Part shown: piece by piece, positions 45,917 to 54,338 of the stretch
How the letters are laid out: every line of letters begins with the position of its first letter
Numbering within the stretch: the stretch's first letter is position 1
From: Halomonas campaniensis
GTDB taxonomy: Bacteria > Pseudomonadota > Gammaproteobacteria > Pseudomonadales > Halomonadaceae
DNA: 64,000 nucleotides
Assembly: GCF_014193375.1 (NCBI RefSeq)
Contig: NZ_JACHZF010000007.1
Span: forward strand, 62,001-126,000
Reading direction: 5' to 3'
Program-made: the position numbers and the translations under genes
Notes under the pieces: generated by a model
Seen by the model: only the letters and a program-made list of their open reading frames with translations
Told to the model about the DNA's origin: nothing
The model's database searches: none

Positions 45917-47128
45917 ATGGCCGATCCCAAGATCCAGACACGTACGCGTGCCTGGTGGCGCGCCACCCTGGCCCTCAGCCTGGGCTCCCTGCTGGTGTTC
46001 CTGAACCTCTATGCGCCCCAGCCGCTGCTGCCCGACCTGCGCGCTGCCTACGGGGTCTCCACCCTGGTGGCCGGCCTGGTGATGTCGGTCTCGACCCTGG
46101 CGCTGGCGGCCTCGCTGCTGGTCTTCGGGCCGCTCTCGGATGCCATCGGCCGCGACCGTATCATGCGCCTCACGCTGCTGGCGGCCGGCGTCCTCTCGCT
46201 GGCGCTGGCCCTGGCGCCCAACTTCGAGAGCCTGCTGCTGCTGCGCACGCTGCAGGGTTTCGTGCTCGGGGGGCTGCCGGCGGTGGCGATCGCCTGGATG
46301 GGCGACGAGTTCGAACCGGACGCCATGATGGCCGCGGTGGGGCTCTACATCGGCGCCAATACCCTGGGCGGCATCAGCGGCCGCGTGGTGGGCGGGGCGG
46401 TGGGGGAGGTCGCCGGCAGTTCCGCCAGTTTCCTGGCGGTGGGACTGATCACCCTGGTCGGGGTCGTCGTCTTCTGGCGGCTGCTGCCGCCGGCGCGGCG
46501 ATTCCGGCCGCGCCGCTTCGCACTGGGCGGTGCCGTGGCCGACCTCGCCGCCCACCTGCGCAACCCGCTGCTGCTGGCGGCCTACCTGCTGGGAGGCCTC
46601 AACTTCCTGATCTTCATCAACCAGTACAGCTACATCACCTTCCGCCTGGCCGAGGCGCCCTTCGGGCTGGGGGCCAGGCTGCTGGGGCTGATCTTCCTCA
46701 CCTACCTGGGGGGCACCCTGGGCTCATCGCTCTCGGGGCGCCTGGTGCGACACCTGTCGGCACCGGCCTGCATGATGACGGGGATCGCGGTCCTCATGGG
46801 GGGCACCCTGGTGACCCTGATCGACAGCCTGCCGGTGATCCTGCTCGGACTGACCATCAACGCCTTCGGCTTCTTCCTGGCCCACGCCATGGCCTCGAGC
46901 TGGGTAGGGCGCAATGCCCGGCAGGCGCGAGGCAGCGCCTCGGCGCTCTACCTGGTCTTCTACTACGGCGGTGCCAGCCTGGGGGGCCTGTGGCTGGAGC
47001 CCTTCTGGCAGCTGGGCGCCTGGCCCGGCGTGGTCGTGGGCTCCTGGCTGGTGCTGGGCATCACCCTGGGGATCGCGACCTGGCTGTGGCGCCGCGAGGG
47101 CTCAGCGCGCCGCCGCCAGGTCGCCTGA
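45917..47128 (+). CDS. MFS transporter, YnfM-like
   Basis: A 403-residue major facilitator with 12 predicted membrane helices. The loop 2-3 signature FGPLSDAIGRDRIMR near residue 73 and the helix-4 region LLRTLQGFVLGGLPAVAIAWMGDE near 108 are typical of drug/H+ antiporter-type exporters, closest in pattern to E. coli YnfM. The start at 45917 is ATG; the TTG immediately before it is less likely. Its last 27 bp overlap the tail of msrA on the other strand. Substrate unknown. Confidence 0.85.
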   Translation: MADPKIQTRTRAWWRATLALSLGSLLVFLNLYAPQPLLPDLRAAYGVSTLVAGLVMSVSTLALAASLLVFGPLSDAIGRDRIMRLTLLAAGVLSLALALAPNFESLLLLRTLQGFVLGGLPAVAIAWMGDEFEPDAMMAAVGLYIGANTLGGISGRVVGGAVGEVAGSSASFLAVGLITLVGVVVFWRLLPPARRFRPRRFALGGAVADLAAHLRNPLLLAAYLLGGLNFLIFINQYSYITFRLAEAPFGLGARLLGLIFLTYLGGTLGSSLSGRLVRHLSAPACMMTGIAVLMGGTLVTLIDSLPVILLGLTINAFGFFLAHAMASSWVGRNARQARGSASALYLVFYYGGASLGGLWLEPFWQLGAWPGVVVGSWLVLGITLGIATWLWRREGSARRRQVA

Positions 47129-47749
47129 CAGGCCGCCGGCCTCGTCGCCCCATACCTCCTCGAGGCGCTCCACGCGGCGGCAGGCGGACTTGTAGAAGTT
47201 GTAGCGAACCGGGTTCTTGCGATAGTAGTTCTGGTGGTACTCCTCGGCGGGGTAGAAGGCTTCGAAGTCGTTGATCTCGGTGGCAATCTCGCGGCCGAAG
47301 CGCTCGGTGAGGGCCTCGAGACTGGCCTCGGCGAGGCGGCGCTCCTCGTCGTTCATGGGAAAGATCGCGCTGCGATAGGGCTCGCCGGCGTCACAGAACT
47401 GGCGGTCCACGGCGAAGGGGTCGATGTTGCGCCAGAACACGTGCAGCAGGGCCGAGTAGTCGACCACGGTCGGGTCGTACTCCACCTGGACCACCTCGGC
47501 ATGGCCGGTGCCGCCGGCCACCACCTGGTTGTAGCCGGGATTCTCGACGTGGCCGCCGCTGAAGCCTGAGGTGGTCGAGAGCACGCCGTCGACCTGGTCG
47601 AAGGCCTCCTCGACGCACCAGAAGCAGCCGCCGGCGAAGACGGCACTGGCCGGAGGGGCCTCGGCAAGGCTCTGGCCGGCCAGGCCGATCGACAGGGGCA
47701 GGCCGAGCAGGGCGAACCAGCGGGGTGCGGGCAGGGAAGGGAAGGACAT
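47102..47749 (-). CDS. msrA: Peptide methionine sulfoxide reductase MsrA, exported
   Basis: A 215-residue MsrA that repairs Met-S-sulfoxide in proteins. An N-terminal signal peptide (hydrophobic core FALLGLPLSIGLAGQ, cleavage near LAEA) predicts periplasmic location. The active-site Cys is in FAGGCFWCVEEAF near 42, with conserved GHAEVVQVEYDP near 82 and HQNYYRKNP near 175. The start at 47749 includes the signal peptide. It is convergent with the MFS gene, overlapping by 27 bp. The electron donor in the periplasm is not evident here. Confidence 0.93.
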   Translation of the reverse strand: MSFPSLPAPRWFALLGLPLSIGLAGQSLAEAPPASAVFAGGCFWCVEEAFDQVDGVLSTTSGFSGGHVENPGYNQVVAGGTGHAEVVQVEYDPTVVDYSALLHVFWRNIDPFAVDRQFCDAGEPYRSAIFPMNDEERRLAEASLEALTERFGREIATEINDFEAFYPAEEYHQNYYRKNPVRYNFYKSACRRVERLEEVWGDEAGGLSGDLAAAR

Positions 47750-47869
47750 GGGGTGGCTCCGTCGTTCAGGGGTGATAGATTGGAGGCTGTCACTGAGCCA
47801 GGGTTCCGTACAACTCCTGTTGAAGTGTATTCCCTGTAAGGCATCGCGTCGCGGGACGACAGAATCGCC

Positions 47870-50134
47870 ATGCCTTCCGCCAGCCACCCCTGGAGCCTTC
47901 CCTTGACCCGACGTCGCCTGATCCTCGCGGCCCTGATCGCCCTGGCCATCGCGGCCTGGTTCCTCAGCGGGGCCCACGATGCCCTGACCCTCCAGGCCCT
48001 GCAGGCCGAGCAGGCCCGCTTCCGGGCCTGGCTGGCCGCCGAGCCGCTGGTCGTCGCCGGTGGCTTCTTCCTGATCTACGTGCTCATGGCGGCAGTCTCG
48101 CTGCCCGGCGCGACCCTGCTCACCGTGCTGGGGGGCGCCCTGTTCGGCCTCGGCTGGGGGCTGCTGATCATCTCCTTTGCCAGTGCCCTGGGGGCCACCC
48201 TGGCCGCGCTGATCGCCCGCACCCTGGCCCGCGAGCCCCTGGAGCGGCGTTTCGCGCCCCAGCTGGCCCGGATCAATGCCGGTATCGCCCGGGAGGGGGC
48301 CTTCTACCTCTTCACGCTGCGGCTGATCCCGCTCTTCCCCTTCTTCGTGATCAACCTGGTCATGGGCTTGACCCGCATGCGGCTGTGGACCTTCTACTGG
48401 GTCAGCCAGCTCGGCATGCTGCCCGGCACGGCGGTGTTCGTGAACGCGGGGCGTGAGCTGGGCAGCCTCGAGTCGCTCTCGGGCATCCTCTCGCCGGGCC
48501 TGATCGGCTCCTTCGCGCTGATCGGCCTGTTCCCGTGGCTGGCCCGCGGCGGGGTGGCGCTGGCCAAGCGCCGGCGCCTGGCGACGCGGTTCTCGCGTCC
48601 CGCCCGCTTCGATCACGACATCGTGGTGATCGGCGGCGGTTCGGCGGGGCTGGTGGCGAGCTACATCGCCGCGGCGGTCAGGGCCAGGGTGGCGCTGGTG
48701 GAGCGCGACCGGCTGGGGGGCGACTGCCTCAACACCGGCTGCGTACCCTCCAAGGCCCTGATCCGTGCCGCCCGGCTGGCCAGCGAGGTGCGCGGTGCCG
48801 GTCGTTTCGGCGTGCAGGCGGGTGAGCCGGAGATCGATTTTCCGGCGGTGATGGGCCATGTACAGCGTGCCGTCCAGGAGATCGAACCCCACGACAGCCG
48901 CGAGCGCTACGAGGGGCTGGGCGTGGCGGTGATGGCCGGTGAGGCCGTCCTCGAGGACCCCTGGCGGGTGCGGGTGACCGATGGGGCCGGCGCCTCGCGG
49001 GTGGTCACCACCCGCCATGTGATCATCGCCAGCGGGGCGCGGCCGCGGGTGCCGCCGCTGCCCGGGCTCGAGGCCATCGAGGTGCTGACGTCCGACAACC
49101 TCTGGCGGCTGGAGGCACTCCCCGAGAGGCTGCTGGTGCTGGGCGGTGGCCCCATCGGCTGCGAGCTGGGCCAGGCGTTCGCCCGCCTGGGCAGCCGCGT
49201 GGCCCTGGTCGAGATGGGCGGGCAGCTGCTGCCCCGCGAGGATCCCGAGGTCGCCGCCGAGGTCGGCCGGCGCCTCGGCGAGGAGGGCATGGCGCTGCAT
49301 CTCGGCACCCGGGCGCTTGGCGTGGTGGCCGGGAAGGACGGCGGCCATGCCCTGGAGGTCGAGCGCTTCGATGCCGAGGGTAAGCCGTTGCGCGAAACCC
49401 TGCCCTTCTCTCACCTGCTGGTGGCGGTGGGACGGCAGGCCAACGTCTCCGGCATGGGGCTCGAGGCGCTGGGCGTGGAGACCCGCGGCGACGGCACCCT
49501 GGCGGTGGACGAGAGCCTGCAGAGCGTGCTGCCCAACGTCTGGGCCTGCGGGGACGTGACCGGCCCCTACCAGCTCACCCACGCCAGTGCGCATCAGGCC
49601 TGGCACGCCACGGTCAACGCCCTGTTCGGCGAGTTCAAGCGCTTCCGGGTGAGCTATCGGGCCCTGCCGGCGGTGACCTTCACCGCCCCCGAGGTGGCCC
49701 GGGTGGGGCTCAACGAGCGCGAGGCCCGGGAGCGGGGGGTGGCCTTCGAGGTCACGCGCTATGCGCTGGCCGAACTGGACCGCGCCATCGCCGAGGGCGA
49801 GACCGAGGGGTTCATCAAGGTCCTGACGGTACCCGGCCGCGATCGCCTGCTCGGGGCGACCATCGTCGGCGAGGGGGCGGGGGAGATGCTCGCCGAGTTC
49901 ACCCTGGCCATGACCCACGGCATCGGGCTCAACAAGCTGCTGGGCACCATCCATCCCTACCCGACCCGCAGCGAGGCGGTGAAGGCCACGGCGGGGGTCT
50001 GGAAGAACGCCCACAAGCCCGAACGGCTGCTGGGCTGGCTCGAGCGCTACTTCCGCTGGCGGCGCAGCGGGCACGGAGAGCGTGATGTGCGGTCCGCGGC
50101 GGGGGGACGTCGCGCGGAACAGGAGGCGCGTTGA
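47870..50134 (+). CDS. TVP38/TMEM64 - FAD disulfide reductase fusion
   Basis: A 754-residue fusion. Residues about 15-235 form a TVP38/TMEM64 (SNARE-associated, DedA-related) membrane domain with SLPGATLLTVLGGALFG near 78 and FTLRLIPLFPFFVINLVMG near 146. Residues 240-735 are a pyridine-nucleotide disulfide reductase: FAD motif VVIGGGSAGLVAS, redox Cys pair GGDCLNTGCVPSK near 282, NAD motif LGGGPIGCELGQAF near 424, and HPYPTRSEAVK near 695, as in mercuric reductase-like enzymes. No mercury-binding Cys pair is at the C-terminus. Possibly a membrane-bound thiol or quinone redox enzyme. Coupled by TGATG to the next gene. Confidence 0.88.
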   Translation: MPSASHPWSLPLTRRRLILAALIALAIAAWFLSGAHDALTLQALQAEQARFRAWLAAEPLVVAGGFFLIYVLMAAVSLPGATLLTVLGGALFGLGWGLLIISFASALGATLAALIARTLAREPLERRFAPQLARINAGIAREGAFYLFTLRLIPLFPFFVINLVMGLTRMRLWTFYWVSQLGMLPGTAVFVNAGRELGSLESLSGILSPGLIGSFALIGLFPWLARGGVALAKRRRLATRFSRPARFDHDIVVIGGGSAGLVASYIAAAVRARVALVERDRLGGDCLNTGCVPSKALIRAARLASEVRGAGRFGVQAGEPEIDFPAVMGHVQRAVQEIEPHDSRERYEGLGVAVMAGEAVLEDPWRVRVTDGAGASRVVTTRHVIIASGARPRVPPLPGLEAIEVLTSDNLWRLEALPERLLVLGGGPIGCELGQAFARLGSRVALVEMGGQLLPREDPEVAAEVGRRLGEEGMALHLGTRALGVVAGKDGGHALEVERFDAEGKPLRETLPFSHLLVAVGRQANVSGMGLEALGVETRGDGTLAVDESLQSVLPNVWACGDVTGPYQLTHASAHQAWHATVNALFGEFKRFRVSYRALPAVTFTAPEVARVGLNEREARERGVAFEVTRYALAELDRAIAEGETEGFIKVLTVPGRDRLLGATIVGEGAGEMLAEFTLAMTHGIGLNKLLGTIHPYPTRSEAVKATAGVWKNAHKPERLLGWLERYFRWRRSGHGERDVRSAAGGRRAEQEAR

Positions 50135-50751
50135 TGCTGGATCGCTGGACCATGCCGATGAGCCAGCCGCCGCTGGGCTGGCTGGCCCGGCGCCTTCAGG
50201 CAGCCGGGGTGCGCCCCGACCAGGTCACGGTGGTGGCCTTTCTGGTGGGAATGCTGGCGTTGCCGTTGCTGGCTCTGGGCTGGACCCTGGCGGCGCTGGT
50301 GGTCATCCTGCTCAACCGCCTGGGAGACGGGCTCGATGGTGCCCTTGCCCGGCTGACCGGTCGGACGAGCGATGCGGGTGGCTTCCTCGACATCGGCCTG
50401 GACTTCGTCTTCTATGCCGCCGTGGTGCTGGGCTTCGCCCTGGCCGACCCCGCGGCCAATGCGCTGGCCGCCGCCTTCCTGCTGTTCGCGTTCATTGGCA
50501 CCGGGACCTCCTTTCTGGCCTTCGCCATCATGGCGACCCGTCATGGCCTCGAGCGGCCGTCGTTCCAGAGGAAGGCCTTCTACTACCTGCACGGCTTGAC
50601 CGAGGGCACCGAGACGGTGCTGGCCTTGGTGGCCTTCTGCCTGTGGCCCGGGCATTTCGCCCTGATGGCCACGGTCTTCGGCCTGGCCTGCCTGGTCACC
50701 ACGGCGACACGCCTGTGGGGCGGCTACCGGACCCTCCGTGCCATGGGGTAG
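50134..50751 (+). CDS. CDP-alcohol phosphatidyltransferase family protein
   Basis: A 205-residue membrane protein. The segment that starts at DGLDGALARLTGRT (about residue 69) and runs on to GGFLDIGLD fits the CDP-alcohol phosphotransferase rule D-x2-DG-x2-AR-x8-G-x3-D-x3-D exactly, so the active site is intact. About five more hydrophobic helices are present. Such enzymes move a phosphoalcohol from a CDP carrier in phospholipid synthesis. The start at 50134 has AGGAGG 7 nt upstream and overlaps the previous stop by one base. The acceptor is not identifiable; the operon partner is the TVP38-flavoprotein fusion. Confidence 0.88.
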   Translation: MLDRWTMPMSQPPLGWLARRLQAAGVRPDQVTVVAFLVGMLALPLLALGWTLAALVVILLNRLGDGLDGALARLTGRTSDAGGFLDIGLDFVFYAAVVLGFALADPAANALAAAFLLFAFIGTGTSFLAFAIMATRHGLERPSFQRKAFYYLHGLTEGTETVLALVAFCLWPGHFALMATVFGLACLVTTATRLWGGYRTLRAMG

Positions 50752-50763
50752 CGGCCGAAAACG

Positions 50764-50794
50764 CGGAAGGGGCAGCCAGTGGCTGCCCCTTCCG
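50764..50794. terminator. Bidirectional terminator between the CDP-alcohol transferase and slyD-like genes
   Basis: CGGAAGGGGCAGCC and GGCTGCCCCTTCCG form a 14-bp stem with a 3-nt loop. Read leftward it is followed by GTTTTCGG, so it suits the slyD-like gene; it is also 12 bp after the rightward stop. Confidence 0.8.
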
Positions 50795-50840
50795 GATCCG
50801 GGCCCCGGGAAACTCTCGGGGCCATGGCGCTGGGCCCGGC

Positions 50841-51323
50841 TCAGTGCTGGTGGCCGCCCTCGCCGTGCACGTGGCCGTGCTCGATCTCTTCCTGGCTGGC
50901 TTCGCGCACCGAGGCGATCTCGACGTCGAAGTTCAGGGTCTGGCCGGCCAGCGGATGGTTGCCGTCGACGGTGACGGTGTCGCCTTCCACGCTGGTCACG
51001 GTGACCATCAGCGGGCCGCCCTGGGTCTGGGCCTGGAACTGCATGCCCGGCTCCACGCTCTCGACGCCCTGGAAGGCATCGCGCGGCACTTCCTGCACCA
51101 GCTGGTCCTGCTTCTCGCCATAGCCGTCGCTCGGCTCGATGGTGGCGGTGAGCTTGTCGCCGGCGGCGCGACCCTCAAGCTCCTTCTCGAGGCCCGGAAT
51201 GATGTTGCCGGCGCCGTGGAGGTAGGTCAGCGGCTCGCGGCCTTCCGAGCTGTCCAGCACCTCACCTGCGTTGTTGGTCAGGGTGTAGTGGAACGCGACA
51301 ACGGAATTCTGCGCAATCTGCAT
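50841..51323 (-). CDS. slyD: SlyD-like FKBP-type peptidyl-prolyl isomerase
   Basis: A 160-residue SlyD-type protein: FKBP halves surround an inserted chaperone flap. YLHGAGNIIPGLEKELEG near 45-62 is the FKBP core, NHPLAGQTLNFDVEI near 122 is the SlyD signature, and the tail is His-rich (HGHVHGEGGHQH), as in metal-binding SlyD. It helps protein folding and may carry nickel. The start at 51323 (MQIAQNSVVAFHYTL) follows the family. Monocistronic. The tail is shorter than in E. coli SlyD. Confidence 0.92.
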   Translation of the reverse strand: MQIAQNSVVAFHYTLTNNAGEVLDSSEGREPLTYLHGAGNIIPGLEKELEGRAAGDKLTATIEPSDGYGEKQDQLVQEVPRDAFQGVESVEPGMQFQAQTQGGPLMVTVTSVEGDTVTVDGNHPLAGQTLNFDVEIASVREASQEEIEHGHVHGEGGHQH

Positions 51324-51558
51324 TAGGGAGAAACCTTTCGGTGAGTGCATGTCCCGCGCATGGTAACGCGTCGGGCGGGGGGCTGTCAGGGGCATGGCGG
51401 ATTTTCAGGATCAAGGGACCCATCCTGAGACGCGTTCACGCCCCGCCGCGGGGCCTTTCCGCGTGACCTTTGGACGGTTGCGCCACCCTCCGGGCGGGGA
51501 TAACCTAGCGGGCACCCTTTTTCGCACACCCCCTTCCATCCCTCTGTGGAGACTGCCC

Positions 51559-51840
51559 ATGACTCAACTCGTGATCTGGCTGATCGCCTTCGCCGCGATC
51601 CTCGTCCTCTCTCTCAAGCGCTGGGAATCGGTCAGCCCGTCCCTGGACAAGGTGCTGCCCGCGGCGATGAAGAGCCACGGTGACAACGCCATCGTCTGGA
51701 GCCTGGCTCTGGCCATCCTCGGCGCCACCACCCTGGTGCGTCCGGTGGACATCCTGCTGACCGTGATCGTGATCGCCGTGCTGGGCCTGGTCGGCGCCAA
51801 GCTGGCCGGCTGGGCCATGAACAAGGTCGACCTTCACTGA
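51559..51840 (+). CDS. Small two-helix membrane protein
   Basis: A 93-residue protein with hydrophobic segments at residues 3-19 (QLVIWLIAFAAILVLSL) and about 45-82. Between them is KRWESVSPSLDKVLPAAMKSHGD. The start at 51559 has GTGGAGA upstream. It is monocistronic, between slyD and a very long hairpin. Codon use matches its neighbours. No family is recognised; inner membrane predicted. Confidence 0.6.
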   Translation: MTQLVIWLIAFAAILVLSLKRWESVSPSLDKVLPAAMKSHGDNAIVWSLALAILGATTLVRPVDILLTVIVIAVLGLVGAKLAGWAMNKVDLH

Positions 51841-51904
51841 GTGCCCGGGCGGCCGGCCCGATGCCGGCCGCCGGCCTGCAGGACGGCCACGAGGCCCCGC
51901 ACGA

Positions 51905-51954
51905 CCCCACGAGAGAAGGCCCGCGGATCGCTCCGCGGGCCTTCTCTCGTGGGG
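51905..51954. terminator. 23-bp perfect hairpin
   Basis: A perfect inverted repeat has arms at 51905-51927 and 51932-51954 with a 4-nt loop; the arms include GAGAAGGCCCGCGGA and TCCGCGGGCCTTCTC. It is between two convergent genes and has no T-run. Probably a bidirectional terminator, though unusually long. Confidence 0.65.
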
Positions 51955-52004
51955 GGGCTAACCGATGGGGCCAGGCCCCGCCCGATGTGGCGGGCGGCCG
52001 TGGG

Positions 52005-52472
52005 TCAGTAGGGGGCCACGGTGATGTTACGGCCGCTGCCGATCAGCCGGACGCGCTGGCCCACCTGGAAGGCCTGGTCGGCCTTCTGCACGACGACGAC
52101 GTTCATGCCGTCGTCGCGGCGGATCTCCATCTCCCAGGCGCGCACCCGGTTGGTGGACTCCTCGATGCGGCTGCCGGCCACGGCACCGCCGATCACGCCG
52201 GCCGCGGTGGCCAGGTCGCGACCCGAGCCGCCGCCCACCTGGCGCCCCAGCAGGCCGCCGACGACCGCGCCGCCACCGGTGCCGATGATGCCGCCGGCAC
52301 GGCTGTCGGCCTCGACCTGCACCTGGCGCAGGGCCTGGATGGTGCCGAAGCGCACGGTCTGCTCGGCGCCGACCTGGCTGCCGCTGTAGACGTTGCCCCC
52401 CATGGAGGCGGTGTTGGCGCAGCCGGCCAGGCTGAGGGCGCCGAGGGCGATGACGGGAAGAAGACGTTTCAT
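52005..52472 (-). CDS. Glycine-zipper outer membrane lipoprotein (SlyB/PcP-like)
   Basis: A 155-residue lipoprotein. The signal ends LSLAGC, giving a lipidated Cys near residue 18. The middle has the glycine-zipper pattern GGIIGTGGGAVVGGLLGRQVGG near 61-82 and GVIGGAVAGSRIEE near 92, and the C-terminal part is a small beta domain (NVVVVQKADQAFQVGQRVRL). SlyB-like proteins stabilise the outer membrane under stress. The start at 52472 has AGGAGGTC upstream. Monocistronic. Confidence 0.87.
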   Translation of the reverse strand: MKRLLPVIALGALSLAGCANTASMGGNVYSGSQVGAEQTVRFGTIQALRQVQVEADSRAGGIIGTGGGAVVGGLLGRQVGGGSGRDLATAAGVIGGAVAGSRIEESTNRVRAWEMEIRRDDGMNVVVVQKADQAFQVGQRVRLIGSGRNITVAPY

Positions 52473-52677
52473 GCATGACCTCCTGAGGCGTTCTGCGGGG
52501 CAGCCTGTGTAAAGTACGCGGCCCGGTGACATCCTGTCCTGGATTGGCAGGTTCGTGAACACTGTTTGGTAATGGAATTCTACCCAGCTGTCGAAGCTTT
52601 GACCAGTCGACGCCGGAGTCGTGCTGCTCATTCTAGCCGGCAAAGCGACCAAACAATGTGCAAAATCGGCCGGCCAC

Positions 52678-52703
52678 AAAAAAGGGGAGGCGCAAGCCTC
52701 CCC
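52678..52703 (-). terminator. Rho-independent terminator after aceA
   Basis: Read leftward, GGGGAGGC and GCCTCCCC form a stem with a short loop, followed by TTTTTT. It lies 40 bp after the aceA stop. Confidence 0.9.
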
Positions 52704-52742
52704 AAGGGTTCCAGTCATTCTACCGTGTCACCAACCGTCGGC

Positions 52743-54338
52743 TCAGCCGAACTGGTTCATGGTGTTGTCCTTGCCGCCGGCCTTGAGGGCCGCCTCGCCG
52801 TGGAAGAACTCCTTGTGGTCGTCCCCGATGTTGGAGCCGGCCATGTCCTGGTGCCTGACGGTGGCGATGCCCTCGCGGATCTCGCGGCGCTGCACGCCTG
52901 CCACGTAGGCCAGCATGCCCTCGTCACCGAAGTAGCCCTTGGCCAGGTTGTCGGTGGACAGGGCCGCGGTGTGGTAGGTCGGCAGGGTGATCAGGTGGTG
53001 GAAGATGCCGGCCTCGCGGGAGGCGTCGCGCTGGAAGTTGCGGGTCCACTCGTCGGCCAGCTGGCCCAGCTCGGTGTTGTCGTACTCGGCACTCATCAGG
53101 CTGGCGCGGTCGTAGGCCGACACGTCCTTGCCTTCCTTCTCCCAGGCATCGAACACCTGCTGGCGGAAGTTGAGGGTCCAGTTGAAGGAGGGCGAGTTGT
53201 TGTAGACCAGCTTGGCGTCCGGGCAGACCTCGCGGATGCGGTTGACCATGGCGGCGATCTGGCCGACGTGGGGCTTCTCGGTCTCGATCCACAGCAGGTC
53301 GGCGCCGTTCTGCAGGCTGGTGATGCAGTCCAGCACCACGCGGTCCTCGCCGGTGCCGGGCTTGAACTGGTAGAGGCCGGAGGCCAGGCGCTTGACCTTG
53401 ACGAGCTTGCCGTTCTGCTTGATCACCACGTCGCCGTTGTCGATGTCGGAGGCGCTGTCGATCTCGTCGCCATCGAGGAAGCTGTTGTACTGGTCGCCCA
53501 GGTCGCCCGGCTCGTTGGTCACGGCGATCTTCTGGGTCAGGCCGGCACCCAGGGAGTCGGTGCGGGCCACGATGACCCCGTCGTCGACGCCCAGCTCCAG
53601 GAACGCGTAGCGCACGGCGTTGATCTTGGCCAGGAAGTCCTCGTGGGGCACGGTGACCTTGCCGTCCTGGTGGCCGCACTGCTTCTCGTCGGAGACCTGG
53701 TTCTCGAGCTGGATGCAGCAGGCACCCGCCTCGATCATCTTCTTGGCCAGCAGGTAGGTGGCCTCGGCGTTGCCGAAACCGGCGTCGATGTCGGCGATGA
53801 TCGGCACCACGTGGGTCTCGTGGCTGTCGATCTGGTTCTCGATCTCGGCGGCACGGGCGCTGTCACCGGCCTCTTTGGCCTCTTCCAGGGCGCGGAACAG
53901 GTGGTTGAGCTCCCAGGCGTCGGCCTGGCGCAGGAAGGTGTAGAGCTCCTCGATCAGGCTCGGCACGGTGGTCTTCTCGTGCATGGACTGGTCGGGCAGC
54001 GGGCCGAACTCGGAGCGCAGGGCGGCGACCATCCAGCCGGAGAGGTAGAGGTAGCGGCGCTGGGTGGTGCCGAAGTGCTTCTTGATGGAGATCAGCTTCT
54101 GCTGGCCGATGAAGCCGTGCCAGCAGCCCAGCGACTGGGTGTACTGGGCGGTGTCGGCGTCGTAGGCGGCCATGTCCTCGCGCATGATCCTGGCGGTGTA
54201 CTTGGCGATGTCCAGGCCGGTCTTGAAGCGGTTCTGGGCACGCATGCGGGCGACGTTCTCGGGGCTGATGTCGGCCCACTTGCCCTGCATGGCCTCGCGC
54301 AGTTGAGCCACTGCCTTGATGTCGTCTTTGTATGACAT
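52743..54338 (-). CDS. aceA: Isocitrate lyase
   Basis: A 531-residue isocitrate lyase, the first enzyme of the glyoxylate bypass, splitting isocitrate to succinate and glyoxylate. The catalytic-loop Cys is in EKQCGHQDGKV near residue 218, and metal-site residues lie in IIADIDAGFGN near 180. The length places it with the long Pseudomonas-type enzymes (about 531) rather than the 434-residue E. coli type. The start at 54338 matches the family. It is monocistronic with its own terminator and a repeat-containing upstream region; no aceB or aceK is nearby. Confidence 0.95.
   Translation of the reverse strand: MSYKDDIKAVAQLREAMQGKWADISPENVARMRAQNRFKTGLDIAKYTARIMREDMAAYDADTAQYTQSLGCWHGFIGQQKLISIKKHFGTTQRRYLYLSGWMVAALRSEFGPLPDQSMHEKTTVPSLIEELYTFLRQADAWELNHLFRALEEAKEAGDSARAAEIENQIDSHETHVVPIIADIDAGFGNAEATYLLAKKMIEAGACCIQLENQVSDEKQCGHQDGKVTVPHEDFLAKINAVRYAFLELGVDDGVIVARTDSLGAGLTQKIAVTNEPGDLGDQYNSFLDGDEIDSASDIDNGDVVIKQNGKLVKVKRLASGLYQFKPGTGEDRVVLDCITSLQNGADLLWIETEKPHVGQIAAMVNRIREVCPDAKLVYNNSPSFNWTLNFRQQVFDAWEKEGKDVSAYDRASLMSAEYDNTELGQLADEWTRNFQRDASREAGIFHHLITLPTYHTAALSTDNLAKGYFGDEGMLAYVAGVQRREIREGIATVRHQDMAGSNIGDDHKEFFHGEAALKAGGKDNTMNQFG

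Noticed and set aside
47750-50074. N-terminal extension of msrA giving a 990-residue protein
   Set aside because: The extension is antisense to the TVP38-flavoprotein fusion and lacks domains. The msrA signal peptide begins at 47749.
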